Source: Isoetes taiwanensis (taxonomy: Eukaryota; Streptophyta; Lycopodiopsida; Isoetales; Isoetaceae). Taken from it: a DNA stretch of 64,000 nt. The stretch is taken from NCBI GenBank assembly GCA_021234155.1, contig JAJEKV010000003.1, positions 28,875,166 to 28,939,165 of the forward strand, in the 5' to 3' direction. Every line of letters starts with the position of its first letter. The stretch's first letter is position 1. Below are positions 35,284-46,990 of the stretch, one piece after another. The notes under the pieces are model-generated. The model had not been told where the DNA came from. It saw only the letters and a program-made list of their open reading frames with translations, and searched no databases. The position numbers were made by a program, and so were the translations under genes.

Positions 35284-38200
35284 TCAGCATCTATTTGCCC
35301 TGGTTTCAGTGAGAGGATGGAGGTTTAGCGCGTGCATGAGTCCGCACCAGTACTCGGCACCTAGCTGTGAAGAGGTTACGGTTCGGGGGCGTTTGTTGAA
35401 GTTCTGTTTGTTGGAGGTATGCTTGTTGCTTTTTGCAGCAGCATAGCTTTTTGGATCTGTGGTCATCATGGCAACGGTTTTTCCCCAGTGGGGTTTTTTA
35501 ATCCGGGCCATGGTGCTCACGGGCTTCGGCCCATGCAATGTATTTTTGTTTTCTTTGTACTTGTGGTCGCATGTCCTTCGTGACGCTGCCTTTGTGGTGC
35601 GACGTAAAAATATACTTCCTTCCTTCCTTCCTTCCTTTGCAACGTGAGAACTTGGATATGACCATACCACACACTCCACCAATTCCCTCCTTTGAGGGTC
35701 AGCATAATTTGCCCTCCACTTCTTCTCCCAGCAGTCAGTGTATTGCTCCTTCAAGTTGCCCTTCTTGTGTCTCCCAATGGGCTCCCAATATTGAATTTGG
35801 AATCCAGGACGCAACTCCTCTCCATCAGGCATAGTGGTGGTTACATCAGAGAGTGCCACCCCTAACCATATTGGACAGTCCTCATCATCAGGCCTTACTA
35901 GCACAAAGTATCCTTCCTTGATGTCCTCAAAGGGATCCCACTCAGGAAGATCAAACCACTTCGGCTTTGAGGCCTTACTTCCCACAAACCACTTGGAACC
36001 CTTGTTGGGACCCAAGTGAGCATTCTTAGACGTGCTTGCACCTTGAGAACCCTCCCATCTTGACTCTGGCAAGAACCCGTCTCTTAGCTCCCTCCCACAT
36101 GGCTGTTCAGTTTCCAAGCATGTCACAACTTTCTCCCAGTACTTGATTAGGGAGTCCATTTGATTTTTCTTAAGAGTGGAGGTGTGCTTTCCATTTCGAA
36201 CATCATCCCGGTGTGTTATGTAATCCTTGATGCCCTTCACCAGTTGGCTAGAGTCTTTGACTGTCTTGAAGGGAGGTAGTGGTTTTGGTTGCGGGTAAAA
36301 GCATGTTAGGGTGTACCACTTTTGGAACCTGCAAAAGTACATGCACTAGGTACTTATAAAATGGATACTTTCTCATTTTATTTTTCATTAAAACTAGTAC
36401 AAAAGTCCAAAATAGAAGTCAAGGACGTGTCAATATTCAAAGTTAAGATAAAGATAATGCTACTGGAGACCAAAATATATATAAAAGTTCTAAAATGTAC
36501 CTTTTATTGAGATATTACACGAGTACCCAGTACCTAGTCCTGGGTACCTTTTTAGGTACTTTTTTAGTCACTAAATAATACTTTTTAAGGGACACCCTAA
36601 CATGCTTTTACCCTTGCCCTTTAGGAATGAGAACTTCACCAGCAGCACCCCTTTGCCACAACTCGATACCTTGTACAGGCATCCACAACTTGTCACCTGG
36701 TCTCCACTTATATTGCATGATTGGTATTCCATCCCTAACCCAAAACTTGAACTGAAGTGGCTTTGTGTGTCCTGTCAACTGGTCCTTACCATCTAGCAAG
36801 TATCCTTCTACAAATGATTTCCAATCTGCAACCTCATCCATCAAGAAAGCCATTGGGTTGGGGTCAATGCAGCTCTCAAACACATCCATTAGTTCAGGGA
36901 GAGTGGTCACGTTTTCTCTCTTGAGCTTGGTGGAGAAAGTTCCAAAGAATCCATCTATATCATCATGCGTATGCCCAACCATCATGAATCCCACTTTCAC
37001 AACTTTGAATACTCCCACTGCTGTCAAGTATGACATTGCCCCAAACATCCATCTATTCTTGTTTTCTTTCCAACAGTTGTCCAACTGAACACATAGCTCC
37101 TCGGGCAGTGATTTCTCAAGTAAGGGGAAATCATCCCAAGTCCTCCTTGATTCACCAGACACCTTGGATGTGAGCTTTTTTAGCTGCCTTTGGTAACAAA
37201 GCGGTTGATCATCCATCAAAGCCTCAAAAATGGGTCTTTGAAGGGAATACCTCCTCCCTTCTATCGATCCTTTCTCTAGTGTTCTCGTGCACTTGAAAAT
37301 AGAGCTCACATGGAAGTTTGGATCATCTCTCCATAGATCAAGCACAAAATGACCATATGTTCCAGTTCCATGACCATGTGTTAATACACCCCGGACTTAC
37401 TTTCATCCGAAAAGCGTTTTGACAACGCTTTGGGTAAAGGATCTAGCTTTGGCAAGAAAGTCTTGTGTTGGTCCATCTTATCATGAATTATACACAAAAA
37501 TTTGTCCGGCCGCATCTCGAAAAATGTTCTCCACTTTGCCAATACAAGCTGTCTACATGATATTTGGTCCCTTTGGTGATCTGCAAATTGCTCCCTAATT
37601 GCCATTCTTTCTTTCTCTATTGCAGGTTGATGCAAGTGTATCCTTGAGTTGAATGCAAGTGTTGCACTTTGAGAATGGCATGTGTTGTAGGACACTCACG
37701 TCCGAAGTGAGTGCTCCATAACTTCTTGAAATGTGATTGAGAAAGAGGCCTACCTCCGGTGGTTTCTAGGATGGAGTTGACCTCCTTAAAGGCACTCCTT
37801 CCGGATATAGTGTTGTGGCAACACTCTTTTGCACCACTCGCACATCGTGCTCGTTCACCTTCGACTTGTGAGGCATAGATTGAGACATGTATCTCACAAA
37901 GCTCTCGAAGATCTGCAATGGCCTTTAGAGTATTTGCTCTAGTTTTCAAAGTGAGTGCATTACCATGTTGGAACAAAGTGTGCCCTTTTCTAACCTTGCT
38001 CCCAAGTCTGTAAAATGAAGACTTGCTCACCCCAAGAATCCATCTCAATGCTCTCATACATACCTTCATGCCCCTCAATTGATATAGTAGCCGATCCGTG
38101 TTTTCATCATAGCTTTGGAATTCCTACACAAGGAGTAAATGAAATTAATCCTATCTTTTTGAAGCATCCCAATGTATTGGGACCTTATCTCGCACGAGGT

Positions 38201-38791
38201 CATCCACATTGTATCTTTGCAGACTGTGCAATCTAGGTTGCAACACTCTTGTCCCCTAATTGCCTCCGGGTTTTCTTTGGTTGGTGCCATACTTTCCATC
38301 CTTTCTAAATATTTGTCACTTCTAGGCCTCTTGGGCACCTTTGGCTGCCTTTTATGAAAGACATAGCGTCTCTTCCTTGTGATCAAAGGATGCTCATCGA
38401 CCACCAAATCTTCCACATGGCCTTGGGTGGGCCTTGGGGTGTGTAGTTCAGTAGGGCAATCTAGAGTATCACCATTCTTGTGTGTAATATATCTAATTGG
38501 CCATCTCAACTGAGCTTGGGACTCCAGCAGCCCTGAGCACACAATGCAATCACTAGAGCTTCCCTGGGACATGATTGTATCAACTTCGATAAGAAGCTTC
38601 ACAATGCCAACTCCAAGATGTTCATCTCCCAGCCTCTCATCATTCACACTATCAAATGGATCAACTGCAGTTATTATACCCTCTGCAAATACCGTCTGGT
38701 TGCAAGGGTGCAACAAAAGGCAACCCATCTTCCTCCATTGGAGCCTAGGGCAATGGCCTCCTTTGGACTTCCCTGGCTCCATTTTACTCAT
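35284..38791 (-). pseudogene. DUF7869-type transposon protein, broken
   Basis: Read on the minus strand from MSKMEPGKSKGG (38,791), the segments follow each other in order. Segment 1 (to ~38,120) has a CCNLDCTVCKDTMW Cys motif and YIGMLQKDRINFIYSLCR. Segment 2 (~38,120-37,700) has LRWILGVSKSSFYRL, a helix-turn-helix-like region. Next come SKCNTCIQLKDTL (CxxC) and CIIHDKMDQHKTFLPKL (~37,690-37,400). Segment 4 (37,345-36,614) has QLDNCWKENKNRWMFGAMSY and VGFMMVGHTHDDIDGFFGTF, the signature of DUF7869. The last segment (36,292-35,284) begins PKPLPPFK and has WFDLPEWDPFEDIKEGYFVL. At least three single-base shifts interrupt it (near 38,122; ~37,705; ~37,620), plus a 321-bp MITE at 36,293-36,613. 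DUF7869 proteins are widespread, repeat-associated eukaryotic proteins of unknown function. The conserved Asp residues around DN..NKNR and HTHDDID make an RNase-H-like nuclease fold conceivable, but I cannot show it. Confidence 0.7.
36293..36613. mobile_element. 321-bp MITE inserted in the DUF7869 reading frame
   Basis: A perfect 22-bp inverted repeat (GGGTAAAAGCATGTTAGG plus GTGT) forms both ends, and the four bases TTGC flank it directly on each side (36,289-36,292 and 36,614-36,617). Removing the element with one TTGC copy joins the two coding segments in frame (..IPKGQ to PKPLPP..), which proves an insertion into an existing gene. The interior is AT-rich, noncoding and has self-complementary GGTACTT/AAGTACC motifs. 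Perfect arms suggest a fairly recent insertion. With a 4-bp duplication it does not fit the TA, TWA, 8-bp or 9-bp classes. Confidence 0.88.
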
Positions 38792-39120
38792 CTCACATGT
38801 TCCCTGAATGAAAAAGCTCACATTAAAACCATATAGCCCCAAACACCACAAATATGACCATATGAACCATATAAAACCATACAAACATATTAAATATAAT
38901 CATATTATATCATACAACCATATTAACTAAAATCATACAACCATATTAACTAAAATCATATAACCATATTAAAGCATACAACCACACTCATTCTAAACCA
39001 TATGTAAACATTGTAAACATATATAACCATTGAAACTATTCAACCATTGAAACCTTATTAAATACATAAGATAACATATATAAACATATAACCTACCCTT
39101 TCATATCTTGTCATGTCCAC
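38792..39120 (-). promoter_or_regulatory. 5' region of the DUF7869 gene, AT-rich tandem repeats
   Basis: Upstream of the start codon (minus strand) a possible acceptor (CATTCAG|GGAACATG) near 38,804 hints at a 5' UTR intron. Further up, 38,915-38,990 repeats a CATACAACCATATTAACTAA-like unit, part of a longer CCATAT-rich stretch. Past 39,110 the composition changes abruptly to G+C-rich, with CCACGTGGCG and TGCCACGTCA motifs resembling G-boxes. Confidence 0.4.
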
Positions 39121-40059
39121 GTGGCGCCTCTTGAGGCTTGAAACCGCGCTATGCATGTCGGAATCCAGATCTGCCACGTCATGGAGGGCATGGCCCTGCG
39201 TGACAATGGTTTTATTATTGCACTTTTCACGAGGTTCGAGGGTGCGGCCCAGTGCTTGCACCCTCTTCCTCTCCCCCCGATTCATTCTTCCTCCCACGTT
39301 TTCTCGATCACTCATCCTCCCCCTTTTCCTTAGGCGCTTTCACCGTCGAGGCGATCGATCGAGCCGGCGATTCCAAGGCCATCTTATGACAATAGCTTGG
39401 TCGGCCGGATCGGGGCGCTTCCGGCCAAGTTCTCGCCAGATTCATTGTTCGGCGGCGTTCTGCTTTGAGAAGAAAGTGAGGCCCTTTTAGTCTTTGCTTT
39501 TTTTTTAGTTTTACGTAAGTCCTTTAGTGCATTTTTTACTTATATTACATTGTTAGAGGCTCTTATTGATCCACGATACAATTTACAGCCCAGAAATCCT
39601 TATTCACGCTTTGCCAAACGACTATACCCACATGGAAGCAAACTTCGGAAGCCTCCTCCTCATCCAGCCAAATCTTCGGGTATGTTTTTGTAATATCATA
39701 CCCTTTTTTTAATCTCATTTCTCTGTCTTTGTTCTCCAGCGTTCTCGTACTCTTCTCCACCGTTCTCTGTTTTCTCATTGATCTCAATAATCTCAACATT
39801 ATCTGTTTTTCCCTTTGTATTGTTTTTCTGTTTTTGTTATCTTTTTCTTGCTTGTGGTTGAATTGAATACATTGTACTGAGGCACAAGTGAGAATAGTGG
39901 TTAGAGTAGTAGCAAGCAACCGGATAGAAATCATCGAGACTGGTGTTAGGAACTAAGATATTGCGAGCATTAACAAGAACATAACTAGGAATGTCTTTCT
40001 CCCAAAGAACTAAGAATAGGAATTGCTTCACTGAATCTCCATTTCTAACTCACAAAAAT

Positions 40060-41690
40060 CCCTAATCGGGGAGACACATGCAGAAGGGAGTGGCGAGTTG
40101 GGAATACTTCAACTTGCCAACGATCCGGAAGTGCAGGCCTTCTTCTCGGCTCTCGACTCGCGGGCGAAAGAGGGAGTGTACACTGGGCTTGTTGGCGGTT
40201 GAGATTCTCGACTTCGATTCGGATTGCCGCGGCTACCCAATGTCTTCACATTCTTTAGAACCTTTGCGGCCTTCTAGGCTTCGTGAGTCGAGAATGTGAT
40301 ACCTGCCAATGGCTCTTTGTGCCGGTCGCGGTGCCTCCACCCGATCTGAGCCACTCTCCTTGAACCATGCTCGCCGAATATTGCGAAGAGGGGCGGCTCG
40401 GCGGGTGGAGACCTCGGCGACTAACCCGCGAGGAGTTGTTGGCGCTTTCCTCGACTTCGTGAATCCGGCTTAGCGAGCTCTAGTGCACTCTAGAGCTGGC
40501 TGCGAGCGATCTTAACCACTCTCCTTCTATCTTCCCTCGGACATTGCGAAGGGAAGTGGTTTCAACGTTGTCTGCCCGGCCAACTCTTAGCAACCCAATT
40601 CTCACATTATTGGTCACGCCCGTGGCCTCTACCCAATCAAAGGCCCAGTCTCGCCCGAACCATCTTAAATTAGAATATTGCGAAGGGGATGGGCTCCCCG
40701 ATTGGTGGAAGCCTCGGCGACTAACCAGAAGGTGCTGGCGCTTTCTGACTGGAGTAATTCGAGAAAGAAAAACCGATCTACCAGAGCTGGCTGCGGAGCC
40801 GGTCTTAACCCACGGGGAAACCCGCTCCTTCTATCTTCCTCGGGACATTTGCATGCAAGAAGGGGTTTTTTTACCATTGATGTTTGTATACTTACCATTA
40901 GGGGTTTTTGCCATTATCAAAGGGGCAAAATATATACTTTAGGGTTAAATTAGCTTCCGCAGTCGGTATACTAGGGATGTTTTTTGGGCACACTTCGACG
41001 CGATGTCCATACCCTTTTATTACTAAGTGCATCCCCCAGGGAATGCATTCTACCAAACCAGAATGGGAATGCCTTACCCAACCGCACTCCATGTGTACCA
41101 TCCGGGTTTCTCGATGGCTAAGGCATTCTCGACTTGCGAAGTCGAGAATATGAACTAAACCAACTCTGCGCCGCGGAAACCATAGAGCTTCTTGCATTCG
41201 CCCTCGCCTCGGTCGGGAATGCCTTAACCAACAGGCACTCCGTGTGTACTAGCCGGAGTTACGGATGGCCCAGGCATTCTCGACTTGCGAAGTCGAAAAT
41301 GTGAAACGAAAAATAATCGCATTCTCGACTCGCCAAGTCGAGAATCCCGCCCAACCGACCAATTCTCACCTTGTATGGTAGCGGTGGCCTCGACCCGGTC
41401 GAGTCACTCTCCTTGAACCATCTTAGGTCGAGTATTGCGAAGGGAGGGGCTCGGGTGGGTGGAGGCCTCTACAACTAACCACGAGGGGAAACCACCAGAG
41501 AGGAAGCCAAGGCTTGCATTCTCTACAAGTCTTGCACTTTCTATTCTCTGTTTTTAGTCCCAAGTGCCTCTAGCACATGCGAGCCACTCTCCTTGAACCA
41601 TCTTCCTCGAATATTGCGAAGAGAGGAGTGGTTGAGACAGGGAGGAGGCCCTCCAGACTAACTACAAGAGGATGCATTTGAACCGCATCT
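40060..41690. repeat. Field of degenerate ~90-bp modules
   Basis: A module of GAGCCACTCTCCTTGAACCA, then a stretch with CGAATATTGCGAAG, then GGCTCGGCGGGTGGAG and GCGACTAAC recurs about five times (near 40,345, 40,510, 40,655, 41,400 and 41,580). The distance between modules is irregular. A second unit of ~155 bp (GGAATGCCTTA..CAACC.GCACTCC.TGTGTAC..GGCATTCTCGACTTGCGAAG) occurs twice, at about 41,063-41,157 and 41,208-41,305. Palindromes of the CTCGACT type punctuate the field. No protein is evident, and the field lies between the two broken genes of the block, where promoters would be. Confidence 0.7.
41124..41345. repeat. Three CTCGACT/AGTCGAG palindromes
   Basis: Near-perfect hairpins at 41,124-41,149 (ATTCTCGACTTGCGAAGTCG), 41,275-41,300 and 41,320-41,345, each with arms ATTCTCGACT and AGTCGA(G/A)AAT around a 4-5 base loop. 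Confidence 0.8.
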
Positions 41691-42479
41691 CACGGGCCTT
41701 AGTCCTAGCCTGATCTATGTACAACATTCCAAGTAAGCGGTCCATGAAAAAACACACCTAAAACGGGCTGTTCTTTACCCCCGATCCATTGTTTCCTTGC
41801 CGAGCATCTCTCAACCCGAGAGAGAGTAAATCATCTCTCGAAGCTGAAAAAATCTTGGACAAGGAAACGATGAATCCGTCGAGCTTATCGGCGGTTCCAT
41901 TATTTAAACATATCGACATGTTCTACAAAGCGAAATAACATAGGCATCTCGAAACTCACCTCTTCACGCGCGGTAATTCCTTGAGCCCTTTGTATCCGCG
42001 GATCCCGCACCTCACCTAGAGTCTTTGCTTCTTACAGCCGGTCTCTTCAAGAGTGTATTCGCATCTAATACTTGTATCATCACGATTCTCGCGTATCCCG
42101 TTCCATGGCGCCAGATGTAGAGTTCAGGTCCGCAGCTCCTCTCCGGCTTCCTACCTTAGCTCCGTGCTCATCGATCAAATCAAGCGCTTGCAATAGGGCC
42201 GGTCGGAAAAACACATATGCAAGGCGTTAGCGGCTTTACAGCGTCGGCGGCGCCATTCCCAAGTCGCTAACGGTCGATGCTCCCCTCCGAACTCGAGGGT
42301 CCCCAATGCCGCGGGGAAGATAAACTACGCTCCGCTCACTTAGTCCCTTGATATGATTAAATTTGAAATAGTGTTTGGGCGGGCTAAAGCCGACCGTCTT
42401 TGTACCCTTTAGCCGCTTCTTTTCATAAATGATTGCATGTCCTTAACTTCAAATTAAAGAACACGCCCGATCTTTTTTA

Positions 42480-45400
42480 CATGCAGTCCTAAAACTCAAC
42501 GCCGGAGGAGACTTAATTTCTGAGGGGTCCAAAGAGGATGAGAGGGCATCTGAGACATGACTCCGTCCTAAGAAGCGGCGGCCGGAGGATGCTTCTACCG
42601 GCGGCGGCAAGAAGAAGAAGACAAACACCCGGGTGAGCTCGAGGTTTTTTTTTTGTCGAATACCTTAAGCGATCCATCCTTTCTTCTTGCAGCATTCACC
42701 TCGGACTCAGCGGTGATCAGCGGCGAACTCCATTCTTAAATCATCGAGGGGCGGAGACGAGCTTCTTGAAACAGCAGCAGATTCTTGGTGGTATGTCGAG
42801 GTATCGACAAGTGGGAAGGAGAAAGATCTGTTTCTACACCAAAGGGACAAGAAGAGCTCCGGAGACAAGTACAAGAAAATCGGTGTTGTGCTCTCCGTCT
42901 CTGCGCCAATTCAAAGCATTTAACACTACATGTCGAGGGCTGCCCGGAAAGAGTAAGTTCTATCACACCAAAAATTAGCGGTTTCAAATTATTCTCACTC
43001 TTCCATGAGCAAGGCTAAGGGCACCCAGAAAAAGGCGGCCTTTAAATTGTCGAGAACCTTGGGTGGAAGGATGCTGGAAGGGATGAAGGAGGCGGAACCC
43101 TAACATCGAGGGGAGCTTGGTATGGAGATTTCAGTCGGGGAAAAAGCTGTTCAATACGGGGAGCTTCACTTCTCTTGTCTTTGAAGACTCTACAACACTC
43201 TGATGGGGAATGAAGTTGTGGTTCATACACAAAAAAAAAGTCCACCAAAAACAAAGATGGGGATGATGACACCACACGGGAGGAATCGGATGACGAAGGA
43301 GAGCGAATATGGGGCGAGTCCCCAATAATGGATCGGATGATCAGATCAGGATTTCCGCGAGAGGGGCCGCAGAAAATGGAAGCGTCTAGCTCAGTATTAT
43401 CCGTTAGGGAATATCACACAAAGTTGCTTTCTTTGGACATTAGACGGCTGAAGGTTTGCACGGGAGATCTGCCGTCTTGTTCAACCATTGAATTTAATCC
43501 AGACACATGCTTGGAGATTCTGAACCGATGGTGCGACATCCCGATGCGGATCCAATGCTGCGGATGTCATACCTTTTAACAGATCGGCCAGGTGGTACGT
43601 TGTTTGGAAGTCCGAGGAAGATCCGGGGAAAAGACGTCGGTTACGGGTTGTAGGCGGTCGGCATTCCAGGTGAGGGCGCGCAAAGTATTGCTGACGGAGA
43701 AGGAGGTGCCGCAAAGGATCAAGGATAGATATGCCAGCGAGAGTCACGAGTTCTTTCACGGAGACGCCAAGAACCGAATTGGCGGCATTAGCCACTGCGA
43801 GAACACAATAGCGGCCCGGTGCCAGCTACGTAAGGTAAATAACTCTCGAATCTTTCCATTCTCGACTTCGCGAAGTCGAAAAACCATCCTAACATTTTCC
43901 CGATTATCAGCAGGGGTTTCATTTCGCGAGTCGAAAAGCCGTAACTGACCTGAAAATCAAAGGATGTAGAGCTTTCTCGACTTCATGAGTCGAAAACCCC
44001 GAAAGTAAAAGAAAATTAGGCGTTCAAGGGACTTTCTCGACTTCGCGAGTCGAGAAAGCCTACCATCTAACATTTTTCCCGATTATCAGGGGTTTCTCGA
44101 CTCGCCAGTCGAAAGCCAGGCGTAAACACCGAGAAAATCAAAGGATCGCGAGCTTTCTCGACTTCGAGTCGAGAAAACCGAATAAGTAAAAAGAAAATTA
44201 GGCGTTCAAGGGACTTTCGACTTCGCGAGTCGAAAACCCGGGCTACTATTTCCGCTTTTTATTGCAGGTTTTTGTAGATGCTTTCATGCTCTGACATTGG
44301 TGCATTGACTGAATGCAGCCCTTATCCTGACCAGATCATACACGCTGAAACAAACGATGGAAAGCATTGGGTTGTCCTCGGCGTCCTAAAGGAAAGGGGC
44401 TCCCTCGGATAAGTGGAAGACCTTTGAGAAACTATGTAGATATGTTACTGGAGGAGGGACGAGGGAAGATGATGAGGAGGAGAGGAAGAAGAGGAGAAGA
44501 AGAAGAGAACACCAAGGAAAGGCGGGGAGTCTCTCTCGGACCAATATGACCTCATTCTTAGCACCGAGCGGTGCAGGAGAAATGGACGAATATGGGCTCA
44601 ATGGACAAGAGGCAAGGCGAAGGGCGGCAATGGAGAATTTCCATCCAGGCCGGACCCCAAGTTGTTTGACAAGCGGTTCATGAGGATACATGGCCTCCGC
44701 GGACAAAAACGCTTGACACGCAAAGGCGAGAATCTTGGATGGAACAATCACGCTAAGGAAGACTAGGAGTTCTAAAATGCGGGGCGCAAAGGATTATGCC
44801 ACGATCCTAAAGCGGCGGTCGTCGTTTAGAAAAAAGGCATCACGGAGTTACGCAGCGTTGCATCTAATGAATACCATGACTTTGATTTTTACAAGGAAAA
44901 GGCTGCCCTTGATGAGGAAGACATGAAGGAATTGAATCGTCTATGTCAACCCTACATCAACACGAAGGCTGAAGCGTAGCGTCAAAACCCTTCCTTTCCA
45001 CGAGCGTGCTATGGCAGTTCGAAGAGGAAGCTTGGATTGGGTGGTCCCATTTAAAGGCCGACGATAGCTCCCCCATTTACGCTAACTTTGGGACACAAGG
45101 GATTTGGTGGTGCAGGCGGCACCTGGACCCGGTGGCACTATTTGTCATCAATATGATCGAAGACCCCACCCTTTTTATGACAAAGGCGACATAGAAGCGA
45201 TGGTACAAGGCGTGTCTAGACATGACCGACTGGATACTTTTCGGTTTCCTTGTCTTTTGCATCTTGGGGCAATCGGACAAGCTGCTTGTCTCCCAATGGG
45301 CGGTGATATTAACTTCACCAACAAGATCATGTACTCCATATCACGAACTTGATCATGAGTGTAGACTTGGCTTGCCGAAGGCACAAAGCTTTGCCAACAT

Positions 45401-46990
45401 AGTTTTGGTTTTGATTTCAAGATCGGTTTGTAGACACGGATAAGTGGTGGTCTAGCGAGCATCATTATCTCGGCAGTTTCATGATCTCTCAAGAAGCGGA
45501 TGGAACCACGGAAGGGGGCAGATTTATGGAGGATGTTCCATCGATGGACAAAGGTCAAAGCAAAGATGGTGCGGCGGGTCCTATACATAGAATTCCTATC
45601 CGGCCAAGAGTTATCAAGTACTTCATAACCAGCACGGTGAGGAAGATCAAATTGTATCGCGAGTGGTACATGAATGGCTGTTCTTCTCTCGAGGGGGCTA
45701 TCTTTGTTTGGAATGAAACCTATATCCGTGGTTGGAAATAAGGACATGGTTGAAACCATTCGGTCATACACGGATCTGCTTCATGAGCATTTCAAGGGAG
45801 GAAGACAAATGGAAGCGATAAAGGCGGCGAGGGCGAGGGGAGACCAAAGCGGCGTGAGGCGTGATTGTCGAAGGTTTAGACAAGGATGCTTTGCCGAACA
45901 CATTCTTGAGAATCTGAGATTGAGGTGAGTTTACTTTGCTCTATCGGTGTTTCTCGACTTCGCGAGTCGAAAACTTCGTTCCTTTCAATACCTTTTTCTT
46001 TTCATTCTCGACTCGCGGAGTCGAGAATAACTTCGTTCCTTTACGGCGGATGTCATCATTTCGGGAGTTCCATGTCAACGACTCGGATCATTGTCATTGG
46101 ATACCGGCCGGTTCCGCGTCGCGAGGAGGAGAGTGCACTCCACAAAGACAATCGAGCAAGACACGCTCCACGGCCCGAAAAAGGACCGAAAAGATAATGA
46201 TCCCGCATTTGGATCCCGATGAACCGGAAATATGGTCGAGCCAAACTCCAAGCGGGATCGGTTTGGTCCCGCCAAGCTTGTAATATTTGGCGTCAATGGA
46301 GTATTAGCTGCTGCGGTATACCACGATAAAGGCGTCCCAGATTAACACCTCGCGGATCAGGCCGAGCGGACATAAAATAGTGTATCAGGGCCTAGAGCTA
46401 AGAAATTATTGAATGGTGCATTGAGCGGGGGATTGAAAGTGGGCATATGGTCTTGTATGGCAAAAAGAAAAATATTGTCAATGTTCTTGGTGTTCTCGGC
46501 ATTTCGGTTTTGAAGTTCAAGTTAGTTTGGGGAAGCGAAAGGGTCGAGCATGTGTGGGACCTCGATCCGACCATCACAAAGGGGAAGCCTATAATGGTGA
46601 AAAGGCTGGACCGGGGTTTATGAGCAATTCGGGGACTATGGCAAACACAACCGCGCTGATCATAGGCGACTCATACAAGTGCTATCATAGCAGCGCAAAA
46701 TACAATCATTGCTAAGCCATATCGACTGAAGAATATGAGGCGGATAGGTGGTTGTCCTTGGTTGTGTCTGTCTTGGCGGAATCCCTCTTTGCCATTCTTG
46801 TCGCCCGATGTGATTAGGAACTATCCGAGCCTCCGCGGAACCCGATCCGAGAGCAAGCAAAGCGATCATGAAAGCTATGGGCGACAAATATTTTGGTGAA
46901 CAAGAAGAGTGACCTCTGCTTTGAGATAGTCAAATTGTGTGAATATTGTAAACAAGCGTGAAATGTATTGAACATTTTGTAATGAATATA
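42480..46990 (+). pseudogene. Unidentified broken coding region in the 13.4-kb block
   Basis: Several open stretches on the plus strand look coding but lie in shifting frames. Examples are REYHTKLLSLDIRRLKVC (about 43,410), EKEVPQRIKDRYASESHEFF (43,700), SDIGALTECSPYPDQ and HWVVLGVLKERG (44,290-44,400), DFDFYKEKAALDEEDMKELN (44,880), IRPRVIKYFITSTVRKIKLY (45,600) and DMVETIRSYTDLLHEHFKGG (45,745). Plausible splice sites include a donor at AAG|GTAAAT (43,835), an acceptor TTGCAG (44,264) and a donor GAG|GTGAGT (45,924). The frames break too often for an active gene. I do not recognise the family. A 198-codon frame on the opposite strand (45,175-45,771) is judged an antisense shadow. Confidence 0.4.
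43858..44236. repeat. Palindrome-bearing ~180-bp tandem duplication in a presumed intron
   Basis: Seven palindromes (43,858; 43,918; 43,973; 44,033; 44,093; 44,154; 44,214) are spaced about 55-60 bp apart. Consensus arms are TTTCTCGACT and AGTCGAGAAA around TCGCG. They sit in two ~180-bp units that share TTTTTCCCGATTATCAG, AAAATCAAAGGAT and AAAATTAGGCGTTCAAGGG. The whole set lies between the donor at 43,835 and the acceptor at 44,264. Confidence 0.85.

Noticed and set aside
42100-42130. Retrotransposon primer-binding site suggested by TGGCGCCAGATGTAG
   Set aside because: A similar phrase recurs near 47,845, but no long terminal repeats, gag or pol were found around it.
45175-45771. 198-codon open frame on the minus strand
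   Set aside because: It lies opposite protein-like plus-strand segments, has no recognisable motif, and its composition fits an antisense shadow.
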